Assembly: GCA_038215555.1 (NCBI GenBank)
Contig: JBBQQT010000182.1
Span: forward strand, 1-6,270
Length of the DNA stretch: 6,270 nucleotides
Source: PFJX01 sp038215555
Lineage (GTDB): Bacteria; Pseudomonadota; Gammaproteobacteria; Burkholderiales; Thiobacillaceae
Direction of reading: 5' to 3'
Program-made: the position numbers and the translations under genes
The notes under the pieces: model-generated
What the model was told of the DNA's origin: nothing
What the model saw: the letters and a program-made list of their open reading frames with translations, nothing else
Databases searched by the model: none
In this document: positions 1-5,334 of the stretch, piece after piece
Layout: each line of letters begins with the position of its first letter
Position numbering within the stretch: position 1 is the stretch's first letter

Positions 1-76
1 GCCGCGGGCGGCGGCGAGGTGGGCGCGCGCGGCTGCTGGGCCCGCGGCGCTGGGCCCCTCCTACGGCCGCGACTTT
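1..76. other. Very GC-rich left edge, no gene supported
   Basis: This stretch is almost entirely G and C, with a 9-bp direct repeat GCTGGGCCC at 35-43 and 49-57. It is open in more than one frame, including an in-frame extension of the downstream permease from a GTG at 19. The encoded residues are Gly/Ala/Arg-rich and resemble no domain I recognise. An ABC ATPase C-terminus would be expected here if the usual MacB-type operon order held, but none is readable. Either this is genuine non-coding spacer or a low-quality contig end; the similar oddness of the right edge favours the latter. Confidence 0.4.
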
Positions 77-110
77 GTAGGATGGGCCAAGCGCAGCGGG
101 CCCATCACAT
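77..110. repeat. REP-like hairpin before the permease
   Basis: A perfect 8-bp inverted repeat, GATGGGCC (81-88) and GGCCCATC (99-106), flanks a 10-base loop AAGCGCAGCG. The form TAGGATGGGC...AAGCGCAGC...GCCCATC matches, from memory, a palindrome family scattered through intergenic regions of many proteobacteria. It ends 8 bases before the permease ATG. Its translation is the Arg/His-rich segment of any N-terminally extended permease model, which argues against starting the permease upstream of 115. A genome-wide copy count would confirm the repeat assignment. Confidence 0.6.
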
Positions 111-114
111 CCCT

Positions 115-1347
115 ATGAACCTGCTTGACACCGCCCGCTCCGCCTTGCGTTCATTGCGCGCCAACAAGTTGCGCAGCGCGTTGACCGCGCTCGGCATCAT
201 CATCGGTGTGGCGGCGGTGATTACCATGCTGGCGGTGGGTGAAGGCGCGAAACGAAAAGTGGCTGAACAACTGAAAAGCCTCGGTTCCAACCTGATGATC
301 GTGATCCCCGGCGCGGTCACCAGCAGCGGCGTGCGACTCGGTTCCGGCGGTCGCAATACCTTGACCGAGAACGACGCCGACGCTATCGCCAGCGAACTTC
401 CCGGCGTGCTGGCAAGCGCGCCGGCGCTGCGCGGCAGTGGCCAGATCGTGAATGGCAATCTGAACTGGTCCACGCAGATTTTCGGCATCACGCCGGACTA
501 CCTGACTGCGCGTGAATGGCGCGTGGTACGCGGACGCGGGCTGGATGAAGCGGATCTGCGCGGCTCAGCGAAGGTGGCGCTGGTCGGCCAGACCGTCGCC
601 GACATGCTGTTCGGTGGCACCGACCCGACCGGCCAGATCATCCGGGTTAAATATGTGCCGTTCACCATCGTCGGCCTGCTTGAACCCAAGGGACAAAACT
701 TCGGCGGCCAGGATCAGGACGATGTCGTACTGATCCCGATCGGCACCGCGCGCGGCCGCATTCTGGGCCATGCGCAGGGCCGGCTGCGCACGGTTGGCCA
801 CATCAACGTCAAGATGGCCGACGGCGTCGACATGAAGACCGCCGAATCACAGGTGCGCGAACTACTGCGCCAGCGCCACCGTCTGCAACCGGACCAAGAC
901 GACGATTTCAACATCCGCAACCTGTCCGAAATCGTCGCCGCCGAACAAGCGGCATCCCAAGTGCTATCCAGCCTGCTCGCTGCGGTCGCCTCGATTTCGT
1001 TGCTGGTCGGCGGCATTGGCATCATGAACATCATGCTGGTGTCGGTGACCGAACGCACCCGCGAAATCGGCCTGCGTCTGGCGGTCGGCGCGCGCCAGCG
1101 CGACATCCTGACCCAGTTCCTCGCCGAAGCCGTGATCCTGTCGCTGGTCGGCGCGCTCACTGGCGTCGCCCTCGGCATCGCCGGCACCCAAGCCCTGGCG
1201 CATTTCGCCGACTGGCAAGTGGTCATGCAAGCCGACGCGATCCTGATCTCGGTGATCTCGGCCAGCGTCGTCGGCGTCTTCTTCGGCTGGTATCCGGCGC
1301 GCAAGGCAGCGCGCTTGGCGCCGATCGAGGCGCTGCGTTACGAGTGA
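115..1347 (+). CDS. MacB/FtsX-type ABC transporter permease
   Basis: A 410-residue inner-membrane permease of the MacB_PCD plus FtsX architecture. TM1 lies at about residues 22-41 (ALGIIIGVAAVITMLAVG), followed by a periplasmic domain at about 45-280. Three further helices lie near 283-310, 336-357 and 373-393. The motif RTREIGLRLAVGAR (314-327) after TM2 is the typical cytoplasmic coupling segment, and the C-terminus WYPARKAARLAPIEALRYE is diagnostic of the family. Relatives work as dimers with a separate ATPase and a periplasmic MacA-like adaptor, exporting macrolides, peptides or siderophores, or acting mechanically on envelope substrates; the substrate here cannot be read. There is no Walker A motif, so this is the stand-alone permease and not a full MacB fusion. 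The ATG at 115 was chosen because the mature family begins with an amphipathic segment like MNLLDTARSALRSLRANKLR. An in-frame GTG start at 19 would add 32 residues derived from GC-rich sequence and a REP-like repeat. No good Shine-Dalgarno is visible. An ATGA overlap with an upstream frame ending at 118 may indicate coupling. Confidence 0.93.
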   Translation: MNLLDTARSALRSLRANKLRSALTALGIIIGVAAVITMLAVGEGAKRKVAEQLKSLGSNLMIVIPGAVTSSGVRLGSGGRNTLTENDADAIASELPGVLASAPALRGSGQIVNGNLNWSTQIFGITPDYLTAREWRVVRGRGLDEADLRGSAKVALVGQTVADMLFGGTDPTGQIIRVKYVPFTIVGLLEPKGQNFGGQDQDDVVLIPIGTARGRILGHAQGRLRTVGHINVKMADGVDMKTAESQVRELLRQRHRLQPDQDDDFNIRNLSEIVAAEQAASQVLSSLLAAVASISLLVGGIGIMNIMLVSVTERTREIGLRLAVGARQRDILTQFLAEAVILSLVGALTGVALGIAGTQALAHFADWQVVMQADAILISVISASVVGVFFGWYPARKAARLAPIEALRYE

Positions 1348-1386
1348 TTTCGCAGGTCGGATACCGTCAACCTTGCTGCAACACGC

Positions 1387-1412
1387 TAGCTTTCATGCCG
1401 GCATGAAAGTTA
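1387..1412. repeat. 26-bp near-perfect palindrome
   Basis: The core CTTTCATGCCGGCATGAAAG (1390-1409) is a perfect 20-bp palindrome. The flanks TA/TA at 1387-1388 and 1411-1412 also pair, with one G-T pair at 1389/1410. As RNA it would form an 11-12 bp stem with a CCGG loop. It lies 40 bases after the permease stop, but neither strand shows a U-tract after the stem, so it is not a canonical Rho-independent terminator. It may be a dyad operator or a REP-type element, or may still limit read-through from the permease. Confidence 0.7.
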
Positions 1413-1418
1413 AAACTG

Positions 1419-1514
1419 CCCCCGAATTGTGACCCCGAATTGCGGATTGCTCAGCGGATTGCTCAGCGGATTGCTCAGCGAATTGTTCGGCGAATTGTTC
1501 GGCGAATGGCGCGG
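1419..1514. repeat. 12-bp tandem repeats, two variants
   Basis: Three exact copies of CGGATTGCTCAG (1443-1454, 1455-1466, 1467-1478) are followed by two exact copies of CGAATTGTTCGG (1479-1490, 1491-1502) and a degenerate unit CGAATGGCGCGG (1503-1514). The two variants differ at three positions, all transitions. Just upstream, CCCCGAATTG occurs twice (1420-1429 and 1433-1442) and shares the GAATTG core. The period of 12 keeps any frame open across the array, but no credible gene uses it. The block structure points to successive local duplications, probably by replication slippage. Confidence 0.85.
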
Positions 1515-1743
1515 TGAAATCTGCGCGAACCGTGAAGCCGGCTGTGTGAGAAAACCGGAGCTGCTCCGCGGTAAAGTCGATAATTGTGCGAGTATTTGTA
1601 GATATCTTTTACGAATCGGTTTCTTGATAACTCTAATCACATCAAATACTTATATTCCTTCTCGTGCTCTTTATGCAAAATACGGGCTAGGTTGAAGATT
1701 TTCCAGACCGAGCCGAAATTTACCCGTGATTTTCCGACGTCAA

Positions 1744-1749
1744 CAAGGT
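1744..1749 (+). promoter_or_regulatory. Ribosome binding site of the transducer
   Basis: AAGGTG lies five bases before the ATG at 1755, a good match to the Shine-Dalgarno consensus AAGGAG. This decides the start. An alternative in-frame TTG at 1692 has no comparable site, and would add 21 residues ahead of the first membrane helix. Confidence 0.65.
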
Positions 1750-1754
1750 GTCCC

Positions 1755-2936
1755 ATGCAACCCAGCATCCTGCGTAACGTGTTGTTTTCCTTTCTTGGCG
1801 CCGGCGTACTCATGGCCAGCATTTTTCCGTTCTATGCCGCCTTCTTCGTTGAATGGAAACCCGGCATGCAAGTCTGGTTTGTGATTGGCTGCATCATCGC
1901 CGGTTTATTGATGGGGGCGGTCAATTACTGGGTCATGAACACGGTTCTGGTATCCAAGTTGAAACGGATTTCCCAGGTGGCCAGTGCCATCGCAAAACGA
2001 GACCTTTCTTTTACCTGCGCCATGGAAAGCCATGACACGCTGGGTGAAATCATCCAGAGCTTCAACGACATGGCTGCGGCGTTGCGCGAGTTGATTTCCT
2101 CCGCCTCGGAACTTAGCAGCAAAGTACGTATTGATACCGACAGCATCAGCTCGCAATCTGGCCAGATTCATCTCCGGGTTGATCAAATGAATGGTCGCGC
2201 GGGTGAAATTTCGGTCGCAATTACCCATTTGGAAAACGCCATAGCCGACATCTGTAAACGCACCCAACTTGCCTCGGAGCAAGCCAGTGACGCAAAACAA
2301 ACCGCGCTGGACGGGGTTAGCGTGGCATTTGCAAGCCTGGCTGGCATGGAACGCATACATGTCACCGTCAACAACGCCACGACCTCGGTTGAAAAACTCG
2401 GCCGCAGTTCTCAGGAAGTTGGCGCGATTGTCGCGGTGATCAAGGAAATTGCGGATCAGACCAACCTGTTGGCACTCAACGCGGCGATCGAAGCCGCGCG
2501 TGCTGGTGAACAGGGTCGTGGCTTTGCTGTTGTTGCTGATGAAGTCCGCAAACTGGCCGAAAAAACCACTCAGGCAACGGCTGAAATCAGCAAAATGATC
2601 CAGAACATCCAAGCTGAAACGCGCCAGGCGATCGATGCGATCAGCCAAGGAATGACGGAAGCCAATGCCGGTGTCGGGCATGCTCGCGATGCCGGTTCGG
2701 CACTGGAAACCATCGCTGGCAGCGTCACGGAAGTCACTACTCAAGTCGGTGAAATCAGCCAGGCCGCAGAAGGTCAACGCCATGCCGCCGATTTGGTACG
2801 CGCCAACATCCAGGCGATTGAACAACTCAACAGCGATACCCTGGCTGATACAGTAAGAGGCGTCAGCTTGACCGCAACGCTGGCTGGTCGCGCCAACCAG
2901 CTCGACATCGCGGTGAAATCATTCAGACTGAACTGA
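1755..2936 (+). CDS. Methyl-accepting chemotaxis protein without sensor domain
   Basis: A 393-residue chemoreceptor. Two hydrophobic helices occupy about residues 5-31 and 38-60, joined by a loop of only some 7-8 residues (EWKPGMQ), so there is no room for a periplasmic ligand-binding domain. A HAMP linker follows (about 61-113, VSKLKRISQVASAIAKRDL to SFNDMAAALRELI). The rest is the cytoplasmic signalling coiled coil. Its conserved hairpin tip is at about 229-270, with IADQTNLLALNAAIEAARAG (232-251) and GRGFAVVADEVRKLAEKT, which contacts CheA and CheW. The arms on each side of the tip are about 140 residues, arithmetically near 40 heptads in all. The C-terminus (KSFRLN) lacks an NWETF-type CheR/CheB tether. 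No che or flagellar genes flank it, so it is an orphan transducer. It may sense membrane state, redox or energy, or an intracellular cue, or signal to a non-flagellar Che-like system; that is inference. G+C is visibly lower than in the neighbouring permease. Confidence 0.93.
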   Translation: MQPSILRNVLFSFLGAGVLMASIFPFYAAFFVEWKPGMQVWFVIGCIIAGLLMGAVNYWVMNTVLVSKLKRISQVASAIAKRDLSFTCAMESHDTLGEIIQSFNDMAAALRELISSASELSSKVRIDTDSISSQSGQIHLRVDQMNGRAGEISVAITHLENAIADICKRTQLASEQASDAKQTALDGVSVAFASLAGMERIHVTVNNATTSVEKLGRSSQEVGAIVAVIKEIADQTNLLALNAAIEAARAGEQGRGFAVVADEVRKLAEKTTQATAEISKMIQNIQAETRQAIDAISQGMTEANAGVGHARDAGSALETIAGSVTEVTTQVGEISQAAEGQRHAADLVRANIQAIEQLNSDTLADTVRGVSLTATLAGRANQLDIAVKSFRLN

Positions 2937-3044
2937 GTACGTCTGCATAATTCAGAACGCAGGTACCAGGTAACCGTTGGGGGTTGCTTATGGGTCTATT
3001 CTCGTAAAAGCGTACGGCTTCACGCACGATTTCAACTTCGTATC

Positions 3045-3050
3045 AAGGAG
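3045..3050 (+). promoter_or_regulatory. Strong ribosome binding site of the antitoxin-like ORF
   Basis: A consensus AAGGAG sits six bases before the ATG at 3057, separated by a run of six C. It is the best Shine-Dalgarno sequence in the window and the main reason to take the short ORF behind it seriously as once, or still, translated. Confidence 0.7.
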
Positions 3051-3056
3051 CCCCCC

Positions 3057-3173
3057 ATGAACACCCTGACAGCCAGCCAGGCTCGATCCAACCTATACCG
3101 CTTGATGGAAAAACACGGATTCAAGGTCGAGGAAGTTTGCAGATACGGGAAGACGCCCCTCGTCGTTTGTTAG
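3057..3173 (+). CDS. Truncated YefM/Phd-type antitoxin, 38 aa
   Basis: This ORF encodes 38 residues beginning MNTLTASQARSNLYRLMEK, which closely resembles the start of YefM-family antitoxins (type MNTLTASEARANLYRLIDE). That N-terminal part forms the DNA-binding, dimerising Phd/YefM fold and autorepresses the toxin-antitoxin operon. The following CRYGKTPLVVC may correspond to the family's beta-hairpin region (GKRGNAVLVS type). The protein then stops at TAG, whereas intact YefM proteins run to roughly 80-90 residues and use the C-terminal half to neutralise the toxin. No continuation is visible in other frames, and no YoeB/RelE-type toxin follows; the convergent ppk gene begins at once and the two stop codons overlap by three bases. 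It is therefore best read as a remnant of a toxin-antitoxin locus, or possibly a minimal DNA-binding peptide that keeps only the repressor part. The family call rests on about 19 residues recalled from memory. Confidence 0.55.
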   Translation: MNTLTASQARSNLYRLMEKHGFKVEEVCRYGKTPLVVC

Positions 3174-5236
3174 ACTTTCGCGCCCAACGCACTCATCAGG
3201 AAGGCTTGCGCGTCAAAGCCTTTGCCACGCCGGGCGCGGCGGCGGAAGGAGCCATCCGGCTGCATGTCCCAGGTGCGCTGGTTGTCTTTCAGACAGGCCT
3301 TGAGGCCTTCATTGATGACACGACGTTTCAGCTTCGGGTCAAGTAGTGGGAAGCCGGTTTCGATACGGCGGAAGAAGTTGCGGTCCATCCAGTCGGCGCT
3401 CGCCAGCCAGACGTCTTCCTGGCCGCCGTTGAGGAAATAGAAGATGCGGTGATGTTCCAAAAAGCGGCCGATCAGCGAGCGCACGCGGATGTTTTCCGAC
3501 AAGCCGGCGATGCCTGGCTTCAGCGCGCAGACGCCACGCACGATGAGGTCGATCTCGACCCCCGCCTGCGATGCTTCATACAACGCGGCGATCACGCGCG
3601 GTTCGAGCAGCGAGTTCATCTTGGCGATGATGGCGGCTTTTTCGCCCTTCTTCGCTCTCTCGGTTTCGTTGCGGATCGCCTGCAGCATGCGCGGGTGCAT
3701 CGAGAACGGCGATTGCAGCAACAGCGTGTGTTCGTGCGCCTTGCCCAGGCCGGTGAGTTGCATGAAAACGTCGTTGACGTCCTGGCACAGGTCAGGCTGG
3801 CAGGTGAGGAGGCCGAAGTCGGTGTACATGCGGGCGGTGCGCGGGTGGTAGTTGCCGGTACCCAGATGCGCGTAGCGCTTGAGTTTGCCGCTCTCGCGCC
3901 GAACCACCAGCGCCAGCTTGGCGTGCGTCTTGTAGCCGACAACGCCGTAAACCACATGCGCGCCGGCCTTTTCCAGCTTTTCCGCCCAGTTGATGTTGGC
4001 TTCTTCGTCGAAACGCGCCATCAACTCGACCACGGCGGTGACTTCCTTGCCGCGCTGGGCGGCGGAAATCAACTGGCGCATCAACTCCGAATCGGTGCCG
4101 GTGCGATACACGGTCTGCCGAATCGCCAACACATTGGGGTCTTCCGCCGCCTGGCGAATGAAGTCGATCACTGGCTGGAACGATTGATACGGGTGATGCA
4201 GCAGGATGTCGCCGGCGCTGATCGCCTGGAACATATCCGGTTGTTTCACCAGCGCACTCGGCAGGCCGGGCGAAAACGGCACGAACTTGAGATCGGGGCG
4301 TTCGACATTGTCCGGCACGCCCATCAAGCGCACCAGATTCACCGGGCCGCGCACCTCGAACAGGTCATCGCGGCCGAGGCCGAATTGCTCAAGCAGGAAT
4401 GCAGTCATTTCCGGCGAGCAGTTATCCGCCACCTCCAGGCGCACCGCGTCACCGTAATGGCGGTGTGGCAGTTCGCCCTGCAATTGCTCGCGCAGGTTCT
4501 TGTTCTCTTCATCATCGACGAACAGGTCGGAGTTGCGGGTAACGCGGAACTGATAACAACCGCGCGCTTCCATGCCGGGAAACAACTCGCCGACATGCGC
4601 GTGCAGGATCGACGACAGAAAAACGAAGCCGAATTCGCAGCCGGCGATTTCGGTCGGCAACTGAATCACCCGTGGCAGCGCGCGCGGCGCTTGCACCACG
4701 GCGCGATCCGAATTGCGGCCGAAAGCATCTTTGCCGGACAGCTCGACGGCGAAATTCAGGCTTTTATTCAGCACATTCGGAAACGGATGCGCCGGGTCCA
4801 GGCCAATCGGCGTCAGCACCGGCATCAGCTCGTTGAAGAAATAATCGCGTATCCACTCGGTTTGTTCCGCACTCCAGTGCGTACGACGCAGAAAACGGAT
4901 GTCCTGCTGCGCCAGCGCCGGCAGCACGTCCTGATTGAACAGGTCGTACTGGCGCGCCACCAGTTCATGCGCCACCTTCGCTACTTGCTTGTAGATCTGG
5001 CGGGCGGTCAGCCCATCAGAGCCGACATGCAACGGGTTGAGCTTGATCTGCTCTTTCAGACCCGCGCCGCGAATCTCGAAGAATTCATCCATGTTGCTGG
5101 AGAAGATGCACAGAAAACGCAATCTCTCGAGTAACGGCGTAGTGGGGTCATCCGCCTGCGCAAGAACGCGACGGTTGAATTCCAGAATACCGAGTTCACG
5201 GTTGATCAGATGCTCGGGGGCAGGCAAAGAGCTCAT
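3170..5236 (-). CDS. ppk1: Polyphosphate kinase 1
   Basis: A complete 688-residue PPK1, the length usual for the family. It reversibly polymerises the gamma-phosphate of ATP into inorganic polyphosphate, usually at the inner membrane. The N-terminal domain opens with LINRELGILEFNRRVLAQA (about 10-28) and SSNMDEFFEIRGAGLK (47-61). The two C-terminal phospholipase-D-like domains carry the active site. By alignment from memory with E. coli PPK, the autophosphorylated histidine is H438 in YKTHAKLAL. Also matched are H457 in YAHLGTGNYHPRTARMYTDF, H595 in RFLEHHRIF, and the Mg/phosphate-binding arginines R378 (VYRTG) and R408 (ARFDEEANINWAEKL). No catalytic residue appears missing. The ATG at 5236 gives the canonical short leader MSSLPAPEHLINREL. 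An in-frame ATG at 5287 would add 17 atypical residues (MCLKVSIQRHFPCYTAA); neither start has an ideal Shine-Dalgarno. The gene converges on the antitoxin remnant and diverges from the CYTH-CHAD gene. No clear Pho box was found. Confidence 0.97.
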   Translation of the reverse strand: MSSLPAPEHLINRELGILEFNRRVLAQADDPTTPLLERLRFLCIFSSNMDEFFEIRGAGLKEQIKLNPLHVGSDGLTARQIYKQVAKVAHELVARQYDLFNQDVLPALAQQDIRFLRRTHWSAEQTEWIRDYFFNELMPVLTPIGLDPAHPFPNVLNKSLNFAVELSGKDAFGRNSDRAVVQAPRALPRVIQLPTEIAGCEFGFVFLSSILHAHVGELFPGMEARGCYQFRVTRNSDLFVDDEENKNLREQLQGELPHRHYGDAVRLEVADNCSPEMTAFLLEQFGLGRDDLFEVRGPVNLVRLMGVPDNVERPDLKFVPFSPGLPSALVKQPDMFQAISAGDILLHHPYQSFQPVIDFIRQAAEDPNVLAIRQTVYRTGTDSELMRQLISAAQRGKEVTAVVELMARFDEEANINWAEKLEKAGAHVVYGVVGYKTHAKLALVVRRESGKLKRYAHLGTGNYHPRTARMYTDFGLLTCQPDLCQDVNDVFMQLTGLGKAHEHTLLLQSPFSMHPRMLQAIRNETERAKKGEKAAIIAKMNSLLEPRVIAALYEASQAGVEIDLIVRGVCALKPGIAGLSENIRVRSLIGRFLEHHRIFYFLNGGQEDVWLASADWMDRNFFRRIETGFPLLDPKLKRRVINEGLKACLKDNQRTWDMQPDGSFRRRARRGKGFDAQAFLMSALGAKV

Positions 5237-5334
5237 GGCGGCGGTGTAACACGGAAAATGACGCTGAATGCTAACCTTTAAGCACATCGGCCTTCTATCT
5301 CGGGCTGCTCAAAAAACCTGGCTGGAACAATGAC
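5237..5334. promoter_or_regulatory. Divergent intergenic region between ppk1 and CYTH-CHAD
   Basis: These 98 bases must hold the promoters of both divergent genes unless ppk starts at 5287. I cannot pick out a convincing -35/-10 pair for either direction. On the minus strand GCGTCAT and GTGTTAC (5264-5246) vaguely resemble PhoB half-sites (CTGTCAT), but their spacing and their closeness to the ppk start are wrong for activation. A short dyad GTGTAACAC lies at 5244-5252. For the plus-strand gene, only a weak GGAA (5324-5327) precedes the ATG at 5335. Confidence 0.45.

Larger units (their letters stand above)
1348..1754. other. Intergenic region with repeats, no gene supported
   Basis: This 407-bp gap separates the permease from the chemotaxis transducer. 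It holds a palindrome (1387-1412), a 12-bp tandem-repeat cluster (1419-1514) and then an AT-rich stretch (about 1580-1690) that probably carries the transducer promoter. Within it, GTCGATAA at 1576-1583 resembles a sigma-28 -10 element (GCCGATAA) but has no matching -35 at the right distance. TTGATA at 1624-1629 and TATATT at 1651-1656 are 21 bases apart, too far for a standard sigma-70 pair. Short open frames run through the repeats on both strands, but they lack ribosome binding sites and recognisable domains. Confidence 0.6.

Noticed and set aside
1387..1412. Rho-independent terminator after the permease
   Set aside because: A stem is present, but no U-rich tract follows on either strand, so it is listed as a palindrome of unknown role.
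1576..1583. GTCGATAA as a sigma-28 (flagellar) promoter -10 for the chemoreceptor
   Set aside because: It matches 7 of 8 bases of GCCGATAA, but no TAAAG-type -35 lies about 11 bases upstream.
1429..1695. A GTG-started 88-codon frame encoding Gly-Leu-Leu-Ser repeats across the 12-bp array
   Set aside because: It has no ribosome binding site, the repeat period of 12 trivially keeps frames open, and the rest has no domain. It runs up to the region directly before the transducer start.
1905..2825. A 306-codon minus-strand open frame opposite the transducer
   Set aside because: It mirrors the conserved chemoreceptor coding sequence, and its product is not recognisable.
3449..5134. A 561-codon plus-strand open frame opposite ppk1
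   Set aside because: It lies wholly antisense to a clearly functional PPK1, its His/Arg/Gln-rich product resembles no family, and such long shadow frames are common in GC-rich coding sequence.
5246..5264. A Pho box upstream of ppk1
   Set aside because: The half-sites match only 5 of 7 bases each, have the wrong spacer, and lie within about 30 bases of the start codon.
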